This document shows, in pieces, positions 11,596 through 23,090 of a stretch of 62,000 bases of DNA. Source of the DNA: Cristatella mucedo (Eukaryota; Bryozoa; Phylactolaemata; Cristatellidae). Within the stretch, counting starts at the first letter, position 1, and each line of letters begins with the position of its first letter. The stretch lies in NCBI GenBank assembly GCA_009760855.2, contig WPIO01000069.1, positions 1,477,501 through 1,539,500 of the forward strand, in the 5' to 3' direction. The translations under genes and the position numbers were made by a program. The notes beneath the pieces were generated by a model. The model had not been told where the DNA came from, made no database searches, and was given only the letters and a program-made list of their open reading frames with translations.

Positions 11596-12132
11596 TCTCC
11601 GTCAGTAACTCCACAAAGTCAAAGAGACCATGTGGGTGTTACGCAGGAGAGTTTTGTATGGCCCACTCACAGCCTAAGCGGCTTTCGTTATGCATTCGGT
11701 AGCCAACAGACTTTGTCTCACTCAACAAAGAGAAAGTGGGAAGCATCGCAGAGTTAGGAGAGCAGTTGTGGTAGTGAGTAGCATAGTAGTAGCAGTCCAG
11801 GATGGCTGAAAAAGATATGCCATAGTCGGCAGTTGGAGAGTAGATGTCGTTGCGTAAGAATTGTGGAAGCGAGTTCCACAGTCTAGGACCTGCAGAGCTA
11901 AAGCTTCTGTCGCCAACTGTCTTTAAGCTGAGGAATGGGACAGCTAACTTATTGTCCACACATGACCTGAGGGCGCGAACAGGCTGAAACTGATGCAGCA
12001 GTTCAGCTAGGTACGAAGGAGCCAAGCCGTGGCAGGCCTTGTGGGTCAGCGTAAGAACTTTGCTCTGTATCCTTTGCTCAACCGGCAACCATCCTAGCTC
12101 TTTCAGCAAAGGTGACACGTGCTCAAACCACT
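11596..12132 (-). mobile_element. LINE-A 3'-end fragment
   Basis: On the minus strand this encodes the terminal part of a CR1-like reverse transcriptase: SPLLKELGWLPVEQRIQSKV, then KTVGDRSFSSAGPRLWNSLP, to the stop near 11639. The 3' untranslated region ends at CTCCGTCAGTAACTCCAC (plus-strand reading). About 120 codons are intact. The copy is 5'-truncated just past CACGTGCTCAAACCA, where similarity to the 20632-21740 copy stops. Confidence 0.85.
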
Positions 12133-14514
12133 AGGACTCATTGATCAGGCCGGAGGACGACCAAGCAGTATTTGAGTGACACCAGCAAAGACAACTTAAA
12201 TTATATTTTAAAAGGATGTATTTTTCGATGGCTCGTTGAGGATTTAGCATTACTTTAGCCTAAACATAGAACTCAAATACAGCTTAATCTTCCTGAAGTT
12301 TCACACGAGCAATTGCCTCGATTGCTGCAAACCAGGAATGATAAGATGTCCTAAATCCACAAATTATACTTACTGCGGTTATTAAATAGTTAAGATTTTT
12401 ATAGAATTATGGTAATCTGACAAAAGGTCAAGATAATTGTCATACAAATATGATTTTTTATAATAGCGTGTGGGGTTTAACAAACCACCTGGAAATTGTA
12501 TATTTTACAATAAAGGTCCTTTTAGCTTTGATTTGTTTGCTTCGTAAAAGAATTGAGCGCCAAAATCCGGTTTAATTTATGTGGGTAATTCGATATGCTA
12601 GAATTCCTGTTTAAGGCATGCAAGCTCAATATTTGACCAGTGCCATTGAATACATGTTCTATCTGTAGTCCAAGGATTGGATGCTCCTCATGTTTCTTGG
12701 CCCCCAGTGAGCCGGCCACTCTTCTTTCCTCTTCTGTCACTCGTTACGGCTGTGGCTTTAGCTTTGCCGAATGCTAAATTAAAAAATAAATTTGACCATG
12801 CAAGTTTATACAACAATAGTTGAGCTGTTGTAGCTGGTAACTAATTTATATTAGGTCTTGTTGATGCCTTATTTTTGTAATCATTTAAATTCCTTTTGGA
12901 AACCGATTAGTAGCAACAGAGACGTAAAGTGTTGTGAGTTCAGTAATCCCAGTACTGTCTCCAGGAGTCCAGCACAGCACTGCTGCCTCCAAAGCAGACT
13001 GGTAAATTGAATATGCATCAGTGCGGCTATAACTCAGGCCATGAATATAAAGTTGTTCAAACGGACGGAAGAATTTGTAATTAACCCTTAATATCACGAG
13101 AGAATATATAAGGCTATATTGCGCATCAAGAACCGTAGCTCTTTTCGCATGCTTTTCCTTTCATTTTAATAGAAAGAGTTAAACCATTAGAGTGGCTTTT
13201 ATCTCATTTTTCGCGTTAAATTTCTATGTAATATCTATTCGAAATAATTCTCTACAATCTTCATATGAATCCCTATGAGGAAATTTAATACAAGGTGGCA
13301 AGAGACAGTCACCCCTCCATTGCAAATTCTTCTTTACCAAAGGGTTGTATGGCCTCATCTCAATTATACGTGAATGAATTATCTTTTCGTCGTTTTTAAT
13401 CATTTCAACGTGCACTCTAACTATATAAATTAATGTGAGTTACGGTTCTTATTATCTGAAATCCTCATTATTTCTTGGGCCACATATGCATGTCTTCACT
13501 ATCAGCAAGGGTAAGCTCATCAGCTGGGTATCTCCTCAAAAATAGTCAACATGGTATTCTTCTTGGATTTTTGTAAATTGCGTATTTAATGATAAAATAG
13601 TTATGAATGCAATCACAAACTTAGGTGTTTGACGAATGACCGGTACATGGTCGATTAAACTATAAGTCAAAATAGTTGTGAGAGTTATTGGACCAACCAA
13701 ATGGGATTTATCCTCTCAAAGTACATTAACTGATATTGCGCAAAGACCAATAAAGCGAATCTTATGGAGAATCGTATGCACAAAGAACAATGGTAACATT
13801 AGCTATCGTTTGGTATAACATTGCTGCAGTGTTGACCTTCTGATAACCTTTAAAAGTCTAGGTCACCTATAGCAATGATGCACAGCAAAATATGTGGCTT
13901 TACCACCATCGCATCCACAGATTAAATACCAGTCACTCTAGAAATATGGCTAACCCCTCAAAAGATGCACAACACTAATGCAAGATGCAAACACAATATA
14001 AAAAATTAACATCACAAACTGTTGACTTTTATCACGATAACAGTCCAAGGCCGCTTTCGGACAGGCACATCATGTGCATACAGACCCATTATGCCTAGAT
14101 AAACCAAAGGAACATGTTGACAGGTGACCCGTCACCTAAATTCCAAATTGCACACCGATCGGCCAGAGTATGGATGAAGCTGTGGAATTAATGAGGTACT
14201 AAGTACCACTGCTGGGAAAGCACTCGGAGAAGCCAACTTAAGCTGTCAAAGCATGTAGTTTATGAAAAAGAAGATAGAGTTACTACGTTTGTCGTTATAC
14301 AACTTGGATACACATACTTACGAGCGTTTATTCTGGAATTATTTCGAATATATTGTTCAGATTCATGCAACAGCAGGCTATAATTTTACTAGTTTTCTGT
14401 CTTCCTTCAGGTATTACTTCCATCTTTATCTCAGATTTCACTGGATTCATTTAGATTCCGTGTTGCATAAATCAATATTTGCTCGTTATTTTATATTTTA
14501 AATTTCCATTTGAT
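12133..14514. other. Intronic DNA with two weak minus-strand open frames
   Basis: A frame of about 85 codons (12885-13140) and one of about 70 codons (13224-13430) are open on the same strand as D1 and D2 and contain fairly protein-like stretches (for example VLCWTPGDSTGITELTTLYV and LQWRGDCLLPPCIKFPHRD). Neither has a clean phase-1 acceptor and donor pair, so neither fits as a cassette exon. A plus-strand frame at 14262-14501 is Phe/Tyr-rich and probably random. No element is recognised. Confidence 0.25.
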
Positions 14515-14905
14515 AACATACTTAAAACCATTTACGCATTTTTCTTCCGGAAATATGTAGACATTAGTGTTATAAATAGCCTCAATAAATAGTTTGTATC
14601 CCGCTGGTAGATCCTTTAAACAGCAGGCATTACAAGTAAGTTATATCCCCCCTAAAACCATCTATCCGTTTTTTTCCAAAATAAAAATCCTGTAGTTATA
14701 TATATAGTCTCAGAAAATAATTTCTTATCCTGCCGGTAGATCCTTAAAACCGCTGTCATTATGAGTAAGTTATCTCCCTGCTAAAACCATTAACGCGTTT
14801 TTTTCGTCAATCAATATATATCCTTTAGTGGTATAAATAGTCTCATTAAATGATTAATTATCTTACTGGTAGTACCTTCCAAGTGCGGTCGTTTCGAGAA
14901 AGTTA
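14515..14905. repeat. Three-unit tandem repeat, unit about 130 bp
   Basis: Three diverged units start at about 14521, 14651 and 14780, each opening with CTAAAACCAT (first unit CTTAAAACCATT) and then a run of T. Each carries a TATAAATAG-like or TATATATAG-like word followed by CTCA, then TGGTAGATCCTT (decayed in unit 3) and AAGTTAT. Spacings are 130 and 129 bases. This is a small satellite-like array lying just left of the LINE-A copy. Confidence 0.8.
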
Positions 14906-15617
14906 TCGTACGTAATGAGCATCAAACTCTGTGCACCTTTTGACAACCCTTCTAGTGCGCCTCATGTGCTACTACCCTATTTACATCAAGGGCCACACAT
15001 TCGACCACATTTCGTCCTTCAATTGAATTCGATCATCAGCATTTATTACTAAATTCTGCTGTTCAGACAGTATGCAAAATGTATTCCACCCTGCGCTAAA
15101 GAGCGGCCTCGGGCGACTCCTAGCGTGGTGTGGACCTTTACTTGATTTCTCCGCAATACCTTCGGGTATTCCACTGCTATCTTCGCTGTGACTATTTATG
15201 ATCTGCCCTCGGATATGCTACACAAAACAGGACCTGCTTAGCATAAGATGCGATGTCGCCATTAGTCGATACCTACCGGCGGGCCTTCTCCGGCGCTTCA
15301 GTGAGAGCCTACCTGCATCCTGCGTTCGCCCCATCCACGGCTCGGCTATCAAACCTACGACTCGTAAGTTTAAAGCGATAAATAGTACTTGTTGCGGTAG
15401 TAGCCCACCCGCTGTAGCCCAGCTCGTGAAACGTCGTCCGACGGCCGTTACCAAGGTCCAATTCAAATTCGAAGAGCCAGCGTCCGCCAGGCCGTAAGCA
15501 AACGCTAGAGAACACGAGCCACTTCATCGCCGTCGCCCAACTGTTAGACAGCCTCTTCAATTCCGGCAAGGTTGGTGGCGGGTTGCAATTGTTGTTCGCG
15601 AATCGTTTGGCTATAAA

Positions 15618-16349
15618 ATGTGCAGTTTCTCGCATGGGTCATCGTTTGAATCAGTTGCTATCAGGTCTACATCAAAGACAATGCCTCTCACCGTTGTGAT
15701 ATACCGGCCTCCTTCTGGCGGTCTAAACTTGTTTCTAGAGGAGTTTTCAGAGTTCCTTGCAAAAACATTTGTGTGTGACAGACCGCTACTTGTTGTAGGA
15801 AACTTCAATATTCACGTTGAAAACAATAGCAACAGCCAGGTCCCCTCGTTTCTTGACTGTCTAGAGAATTTTGGTTTGGCTCAACACGTTAATCATAGCA
15901 CCCACGTCGGTGGCCACAATCTAGATCTCGTGATCACTAAGGATGTCCTCCCCACTGACTTTGTGGTGTGCCCACTGACCCCCTCAGATCATTGTTCGGT
16001 CTCGTTTACTGTCCCTGCTCCCTCGTACGTGCAGGGCACTGTCGAATTTGCCAAACGACGTAACTTACAAAGCATTGACATGGACAATCTTTTGAAATCT
16101 GTTTGTGATGAAGGCCTTCTTGATGTGCATCCAGACTCGACCGGCTGCCTCGATACCCTCACTGATGCAATGAACATGACACTCAGGAGTGCTCTTGACA
16201 AGCCTGCTCCCGTTCGCTCTATCCGTGTTCAAAGTCGTCAAGATTTCTTTCAATTTACAAAAAAACTCCTTAAGATGCCCCTTGTTAAGCGCAGGCTGGA
16301 ACGTCGTTTCAAGAAATCTAGGTCTGGGGCAGACCTAGTCAATTTTTAA
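15618..16349 (+). pseudogene. LINE-A endonuclease domain remnant
   Basis: The 243-codon frame contains hallmarks of the AP-like endonuclease of CR1/L2 elements: VVIYRPPSGG, VVGNFNIHVE (the family usually has GDFNxH, so Asp is replaced by Asn), LDLVIT and LTPSDHCSVSF, the last holding the catalytic SDH. A degraded upstream part (RVAIVVRESFG, about 15572-15604) belongs to the same domain, but the N-terminal catalytic motifs are not recognisable. A stop at 16347 separates it from the linker and reverse transcriptase. The enzyme would nick target DNA to prime reverse transcription. Confidence 0.85.
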
Positions 16350-16772
16350 GACTTCCTTCGAGTTTACACCCGAAAGCTTAAAAACGCCAGGGCTTCTTTT
16401 TTCATTAAAAATCTGAATTCCTGCCAGTCGGACACTAAACAAAATTTTAAAACAGTAAACCATTTACTGGCAAAGGCTGTCAGGTCTGACTCCCTAGATA
16501 TTAAAGGCTCAGCCGAAAAGTTTTCAGCCTTCTTTACTGAAAAAATTGTGCACATTCGTGCCTCCATTAAGCCCCTCCCGACCAAAGCAATCGCTGTCGC
16601 TCAACCTGTAACCTTTCTTAAAAGGTTCTCTGATGTTCCTGCCTGTGATGTGGCTGCCTTAATTAGGTCTAGCAAAAAGAGCTCGTAACCTGAAGACCCT
16701 ATACCTTCATCTCTGTGGTCTTCACTTTCAGACCAACTTAGCCGTGCCATAACCAAGATTTTTAATGCTTCT

Positions 16773-17450
16773 TTGGGAAAAGGGATCGTCCCCATGTCCT
16801 TCAAACCGGCAATCGTTAGACCTATTCTTAAAAAGCCTGGATTAGACGCAGCAGTCCTAGCAAACTATCGTCCGAATTCCCTTCTTCCGTTCATATCAAA
16901 GATTCTTGAAAAAATTGTTGCTAAGCAGCTCGGTGAACATATTGGAAATAATGTAATGTCAAAAACATTTCGATCAGCCTTCAAGAGGCAGCACTCTACT
17001 GAAACTGCTCTCCTCCGTGCAAGCAATAACATTCTACGTGGCAACGACGACAGAAATGTCACTGCCCTAGCTCTGCTAGATCTGTCTGTTGCCTTTGACA
17101 CCATTGATCACGAAGTTCTGCTTGAACGATTGATAACAAAGATCGGGCTGGCAAAAGAAGCACTGGCGTGATTTTAATCATACTTGTCTGATCGTGTTCA
17201 ATCAGTCTCGTGTGGGGTACAGGTCTCAGACATGAGAAGGGTCACCTGTGGAGTCCCTCAAGGGTCTGTACTTGGTCCCCTGCTTTTCCCTTGCTGTTCT
17301 CCTTTTATAGGCAACCTCTGGAAAAAGTGTTTAAGGCCCATGGAATAGAATATCACTTCTATACTGACGATACTCAGTTCTATTTGTCATTTAAACCGTC
17401 GGAATCTGCTGCAGCAACTGAGAAACTGAATGCTTGCCTTGCCGATATTT
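16773..17450 (+). pseudogene. LINE-A reverse transcriptase fingers and palm remnant
   Basis: From 16773 the frame reads SFKPAIVRPILKKPG, ANYRPNSLLPFISKILEK, RQHSTETALL and DLSVAFDTIDH, the last containing the first catalytic Asp motif, and stops at 17169. The next segment, 17210-17450, carries the catalytic YTDDTQFYLSF, but the intervening VPQGSVLGP sequence lies in a different frame, so at least one stop and one frameshift break the enzyme. Confidence 0.87.
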
Positions 17451-17458
17451 GATCCTGG

Positions 17459-18349
17459 ATGTCGGAAAATTTCCTGAAATTAAATGACGATAAAACCGAA
17501 CTGCTTCTCATAGGACACCCTAAGCGTGTGGCTGGATTAAAAGGCTTTGCTGTCCTAATAGGTGATGCTATTGTGCGACCTTCACCACGTGCTGGTAATC
17601 TTGGTGTCGTGTTCGACAGCTGCCTCAGTTTCAAAACCTTCATTCAGAACTCTGCCTCTACAGCTAGCCATCACATCCGATCAATATCCAAGATTAGAAG
17701 CTGTCTCCCACAGTGGCTTGTAAACAATTTAATTAGCTCTTTAATTCTGACTCGGCTTGATTATTGTAATTCCCTTTTGGCTGGGCTACCAAAGAAAGCT
17801 ATTATGCCACTACAGCGGACTATGAATATGGCTGCAAGGCTGGTCTTCGAGTCCCAGTGGTTTGAGCACGTGTCACCTTTGCTGGAAGAGCAAGGATGGT
17901 TGCCGGTTGAGCAAAGGATACGGAGCAAATTTCTTATGCTGACCCACAAGGCCCGCCACGGCTTAGCTCCTTCGTACCTAGCTGAACGGCTGCATCCGTG
18001 TCAGCCTGTTTGCGCCCTCAGGTCCTGCGTGGTAATAAATTATCTGTCCCGTTCCTCCACTTAAAGACAGTTGGCGACAGAAGCTTTAGCTCTGCAGGTC
18101 CTAGACTGTGGAACTCGCTTCCACAATTCCTATGCAACGTCGTCTACTCTCCAACTGCCGACTGTGGCACATCTTTTTTCAGTGGTCCTGAGCTGCTACT
18201 TCTATGCTACTCACTACTTCAACTGCTCTCCTGACTCTGCTATGATTCCCACTTTCTCTTTGTTGCGTGAGACAAAGTCTGTTGGCTACCGAATGAGTAC
18301 CGAAAGCAGCATAGGCTTTGAGTGGGCTATAAAAAACTCTCCTGTGTAA
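17459..18349 (+). pseudogene. LINE-A reverse transcriptase C-terminal domain
   Basis: The segment opens with MSENFLKLNDDKTELLLIG, the thumb-proximal motif common to CR1/L2 reverse transcriptases. It continues through LDYCNSLLAGLPKK, RTMNMAARLVFE and QGWLPVEQRIRSK, then shifts frame near 18050 into KTVGDRSFSSAGPRLWNSLP. The reading ends near 18349, about 75 bases before the 3' tail. The same order appears in the minus-strand copies at 11596 and 20632. Confidence 0.87.
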
Positions 18350-18425
18350 CACCCACATGGTATTTATGACTTTGTGGAGTTATTGATCGAGATACACTAC
18401 ATTACATTCCATCTACACTGAGTTC

Positions 18426-19148
18426 CCATATCCTCAGCTACAATCGCATTTGGAAAAAACCTCCGGACCCTTAAGATTCGATCTGTCTGTGCGATCATAG
18501 CTACGTTTGATCTGCTTCTTATTTTTCATTCCGTCCTGTCATCATCGGCATTCTACGGCTACAAGACAATAGCTGACATTTTTGACAAGTTTCTACCTCA
18601 GAATAAGCTCACTGTGGGCCCTATTATTAAAAATCTCTCGTTTAAATCATAACATTGTAGTTTAAAACGGAAACAAATCATAAATCACATATGGGTGAGA
18701 CAGACAAAAGTCTCTTTGGTCAATGACCAACTAGTGGAGCAATATTTATTAGAATAGGAGGGATAGGAGATTGGCTGGCTGCTCAGACACAATTTAAATT
18801 CTACCCTGACGTTTAGCAAAACTGAAAAGCTCGGTTCGCTTTACCGTAATGACGATATGATTTCAAAGACTTAACTACAACAGTGTCAAACCATTGTTCC
18901 ATACGTTTCGATGAATAAAAAAGATATGATTCATGGATTGAATTATTTGATATTTTGCTATACATTTCAGAAGAAATATCTTGATTGCTGTAAGAGCTAT
19001 AATATACAGATAATATCGCAGCAGGAAGCTCAACGTTATTATTTAATATTAGCAAGATATGGCGAGTTTCAAGCATAAATTACTCTTTTGGTAATTGGTG
19101 ACCTTAAAATGTTTTATAAAATGGATACAAAGTAATTGTGCTACTTAC
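18426..19148. other. Intronic DNA just 3' of exon D1
   Basis: An 87-codon minus-strand frame at 18813-19076 is AT-rich and lacks motifs. No element is recognised. Confidence 0.3.
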
Positions 19149-19616
19149 GGTCGTGGACGAATAAATAGTATCTTTTCCGCCAACCAGAGCAGCTCGATGT
19201 CTTGTGACAAAGGTCGCGAGACGATGAGACGTTGACCTCATAGTTCCCGTCGTTTGCAAAGGTCAGTGGATAGGTGATAAATGTGATGCCAATGTCATAC
19301 GTGTAGATGTCGTTGAAATAGAACAGGTCGGAATTATACGGATCCAATCTTACGATTTCTTTAGTTCGACTGCAGGTTAGTCGTACTCGCAGGAATGTTA
19401 CTAATCTTGGAACATTGGGGCTGCAGGCACACCGATTACCGTCAACCACCTCATCAAGAATAACTAGATAGCAAAAGTATATTCTCGACGGTGGTGAGAT
19501 TTTAGAAATTCGCATTACTTCTAGTCCTGCAGGTAGAGTGATTTGACCAAACCTAAATGGCATCTCAGTCCTGTGACCCATTATTGTATACTCCCAGACA
19601 GGTTCACCTTTCCATT
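19149..19616 (-). CDS. Ig-like domain exon D1 of IgL-1
   Basis: A 468-nt exon has acceptor TGATTTTAG and a textbook donor C|GTAAGTAG. It is phase 1 at both ends and encodes 156 residues. Visible order: WEYTIMGHRTEM; GLEVMRISK; strand-B-like RIYFCYLVI; RCACSP; FLRVRLTCSRTKEI; LFYFNDIYTYDIGITF; and the Ig signature FANDGNYEVNV. A Cys-containing loop (DLCHKTSSCSG) and FVHD follow. Six cysteines are present, but not the usual one two residues after the signature Tyr. NVS is a potential glycosylation site. The order Arg-Cys, then Leu/Phe-rich strand, then Cys-x-Arg/Glu, then Asp-Gly/Asn-Gly is shared with D2, so the two are probably paralogous domains. I do not recognise a named family. Confidence 0.78.
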
Positions 19617-20083
19617 CTAAAATCATAAGCCGAAAGCAGTTATTTACTCAGGTTATGCAGCTTCGAAAGTAAGAAAAATACAAAATAAATTATGAGAGGG
19701 TTATATGACTTGCTTTACGATTATTTTGAAATTATAAATATGTATCAATCTTAACAATAGTATTTGTTGCGATAAGATATATGTAATAAGCATAGTTTGT
19801 CAATATTATATATGATATATTTATATACATCATATGTTTATATATCATATAAGATAAATAAACGTGTCTGTTGTGTGTTGACCATCCATGCAGAGTTTTT
19901 CTCTAATACATAAATTCTAAATCCTCAACCCAAAGATCTAAACCCAAAAACTCAACCAAAGAAAGTAGAAAGTCAAACATATTTAGCCATTAAAAGACAA
20001 ACTTCAAGAAGTGCACAATTTAATGATAAACTCATAATTGAACATACCCGTAGCTAATTGATGACTTGAAATTGCTTATTTAC

Positions 20084-20237
20084 CATAATTGTAAAAGATT
20101 GACGTCGACCACGTTGAACAGCCACCTAAAAGCACGGTCACTGTGCAGATCTGATATTTCTGGATGAACCAACGACTCAGTAATAGCTGAAGAATAAATA
20201 GGCAAGTTTCCTGGAGTTTCGGTCCGTAAATACGCAT
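20084..20237 (-). CDS. Possible signal-peptide exon 1 of IgL-1
   Basis: From ATG at 20237 the frame gives 51 codons and ends at donor ATG|GTAAAT in phase 1, exactly matching D1. Two hydrophobic runs, CLFILQLLL and ICTVTVLLGGC, could form a long signal peptide or signal anchor; the start would be in the only ATG of this frame. A competing reading in another frame (WYAYLRTETPGNLPIYSSA...) is open from acceptor TTTCTTTAAG at 20258 and looks more globular, but its donor would be phase 2 and could not join D1. I favour the ATG reading for phase, not for sequence quality. No promoter is identifiable. Confidence 0.3.
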
Positions 20238-20258
20238 ACCAAACCAATAACGTAGAAG

Positions 20259-20631
20259 CTTAAAGAAAATTATGTTTTAGATTACTCTCAACTGTAGGTG
20301 GCTTTAGTTGCATTTGCCAGCGCCTAATACTTAAAGACTTTACAAAATCTATTTTGCTGTGCAGCACCATTAGTTTACAGGGAGGGTTTCTGATAACTCT
20401 TCAACAGTAACTGCCATTACATCGTCTGCTCAAATGAAAATCTTTCTCGAACGTACAAGTAGAATATTGTTATCAATTTTGGCAAAGCCAAATAGTTCTA
20501 GCCAACACCATATCAGCCGACATAAGACATACATGGGGATGAATCATTTATTTATAGAACCTTAAAGTTACCACACTGCATCATTGTAAGTCGGTGCAGG
20601 TTGGCTAGAATTAGCGTTGTATCTTGTATCT
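20259..20631. other. Unassigned DNA upstream of IgL-1
   Basis: If exon 1 is right, the promoter and 5' untranslated region should be here. I see no distinctive element. Confidence 0.25.
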
Positions 20632-21740
20632 CCTTCGGTAACTCCACAAAGTCATAAAGACCATGTGGGTGTTACGCAGGAGAGTTTTGTAAAGCACACT
20701 CACAGCCTAAGCGGCTTTCGGTACGCATTCGGTAGCCAACGGACTTCGTCTCACGCAACAAAGAGAAAGTGGGAAGCATAGCAGAGTCAGGAGAGCAGTT
20801 GAGGTAGTGAGTAGCATAGAAGTAGCAGTTCAAGACTGCTGAAAAAGATGTGCCATAGTCGGCAGTTGGAGAGTAGATTTCGTTGCGTAAGAATGGTGTA
20901 AGTGAGATCCACAGTCTAGGACCTGCAGAGCTAAAGCTTCTGTCGCCAACTGTCTCTAAGTGGAGGAATGGGACAGCTAATGTATTGTCCAGACACGACC
21001 TGAGGGCGCGAACCAGCTGAAACTGATGCAGCAGTTCAGCTAGGTACGAAGGAGCCAAGCCGTGGCGGGCCTTGTGGGACAGCATAAAAACTTTGCTCCG
21101 TACCCTTTGCTCAACCGGCAACCATCCTAGATCTTTCGGCAAAGGTGACACGTGCTCAAACCGCTGGGACTTGAAGACCAGCCTTGCAGCCATTTTCATA
21201 GTCCGCTGTAGTGGCATAATAGCTTTCTTTGGCAGCCCAGCCAAAAGGGAATTACAATAATCAAGCCGGGACAGAACTAAAGAACTAGTTAAATTGTTTA
21301 CAAGCCACTGTGGGAGACAGCTTCTAATCTTGGATAGGGATCGGATGTGATGGCTAGCTGTAGAGGCAGTCTTCTCAATGAGGCTTTTGAAATTGAGGCA
21401 GCTGTCGACACGACACCTAGATTACGAGCACGCTGTGAAGGTCGCACAATAGCATCACCTATTAGAACAGCAAAGCCTTGTAATCCAGCCACACGCTTAG
21501 GGTATTCTATGAGAAGCAGTTCGGTTTTATGGTCATTTAATTTCAGGAAGTTTTCCGACATCCAGGATCAAATATCGGCAAGGCAAGCATTCAGTTTCTC
21601 AGTTGCTGCAGCAGATTCCGACGGTTTAAATGACAAGTGCAACTGAGTATCGTCAGTATAGAAGTGATATCCTATTCCATGGGCCTTAGTCACTTTTTCC
21701 AAAGGTTGCGTATAAATGGAGAACAGCAAGGGACTGCGAC
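20632..21740 (-). mobile_element. LINE-A fragment, 3' third
   Basis: Minus-strand reading from about 21740: decayed YTDD region, then MSENFLKLNDHKTELLLIE, LAGLPKKAIMPLQRTMKMAA, WLPVEQRVRSKV and GDRSFSSAGPRLW, with a stop near 20672. A 190-codon C-terminal frame is intact, making this a well-preserved copy. It ends on the left at TCTCCTTCGGTAACTCCACA and is 5'-truncated. Confidence 0.88.
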
Positions 21741-22569
21741 AACTATGATGCTTACAGCAAAAGAGTCTAGCAGCATAGTTTTCAACAGATATAATGCCCT
21801 ATTGCACAGGCCGATATACCAAAAAGTAGTGAGTTATAAAAATTGGGACGAAGTGGTGGAGCGCTTGGTCATTTGATTAGGCAGTATCCCTTTCAATGCA
21901 AGCTCGAAACGTAGCTATGCTGTGTAGCTGAAAGTAGGCAGGCTCGATCGTGGATTGTTTTGGTCTTCTAATGCAAGGTCACTTTGGAATCTGAAGACTT
22001 TCCGTAAGAGTTAATTTTGACCTTCCAGAACTCCATTTTCTGAGTGCAACTTAAATTGTTTCATAATTTGTAAGTTTCTTTAAAATTTTTAGCACAGCAA
22101 ACTGCCTGTGTGGCTATTACTGTATTATGCATTTAATTGGGCCATATTCATATTTCCAGCTAAGTATTAGGTTTATTGGAGACAATAATGAAACCTCAGA
22201 TGTTTTTTAAGTCTTGTCACTAGATAAATATATGCCGAAGTCTGGTTTAGGCTGCATACTTATTTACTCTTTAAAAAAATTGGGAAGGGCAATTCTTTAT
22301 TTATAATTGAAAAAACTACGCAACGGTCAGTTCAAATTTACCCACGCATTGAAGACTAATCAACTTGAAGAATCTACAGTTGAGACCCAAATTTACGTCG
22401 TAATTAAATCGCTGCTGTAGAAAAAACTCTACCATAATATAAAAAACCATAGCCATTAATATTCGTCAATTATGATAGACTACACAAAACACGTGTATCT
22501 AGAGCGTTGACAACATACATACCTACATAAATATTAATTAACCTCAAAAATATTCCTAATTAGTATATA
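21741..22569. other. Unassigned DNA
   Basis: No exon or element is recognised. AT-rich throughout. Confidence 0.3.
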
Positions 22570-22850
22570 TGCAATAGCCTGGGTGTCCTGTCCTGTCGGG
22601 TTCGAGCGTGCTACACAGGCTTTCTGGTTCAGGAACAAGGACCACACTGCTTCCGAGTCAGTAACGGCGTCGGAGACGCAGTGCCGCCTTAAAGCCGTTT
22701 TATCGGAGCCAGGGATGACGAGTTCAGCCAGGCAAGCTTCGTTGTCCGGCCTCCAGCTACCGAGAGCCACGACTACGAAGGGCCTTAACACCACCCACCG
22801 GTAGCGAGTGGTCATTAAAGATCAGGCAATGGCTGCATATTTATCGGACT
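22570..22850. other. GC-rich island, probably an inserted element
   Basis: The composition jumps sharply from flanking AT-rich DNA. A B-box-like GTCGGGTTCGAGCGTG lies at about 22595. The block ends near the start of a very long (AT)n array, as SINE-like insertions often do. Open frames on both strands (73 and 93 codons) carry no motifs. The identity is unknown. Confidence 0.4.
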
Positions 22851-22932
22851 TGTTCCGGGCCTCCACAATTAGAGCATCTTTGCTACTGTCGAATGGCACC
22901 GTCACATCAATAATTCCCATCCATGTAAGTTT

Positions 22933-23090
<158 letters not shown>

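Larger units (their letters stand above)
15090..18425 (+). mobile_element. Longest LINE-A copy (CR1-like non-LTR retrotransposon), inactive
   Basis: Order of parts: a GC-richer 5' region; an endonuclease remnant; a reverse transcriptase split over several frames; a C-terminal domain; and a 3' end at ATTACATTACATTCC near 18415. The left boundary is set by similarity to 33790, where both copies share TGGTGTGGACCTTTAC. In-frame stops (near 16349, 16687 and 17169), a shift between the GSVLGP and YTDD motifs, and loss of the N-terminal endonuclease make it defective. It lies in the proposed 11-kb intron, antisense to IgL-1. Confidence 0.88.

Noticed and set aside
13224-13430. Additional cassette exon between D1 and D2
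   Set aside because: The frame is protein-like, but the only nearby acceptor gives phase 2 and no phase-1 donor of quality follows, so it would not keep the frame.
14262-14501. 79-codon plus-strand gene
   Set aside because: Dominated by Phe, Tyr, Leu and Ile codons as expected of AT-rich DNA; no motif, splice or promoter support.
15090-18425. Intact, mobile LINE
   Set aside because: Stops at about 16349, 16687 and 17169, a frameshift between the GSVLGP and YTDD motifs, and loss of the N-terminal endonuclease show it is dead.
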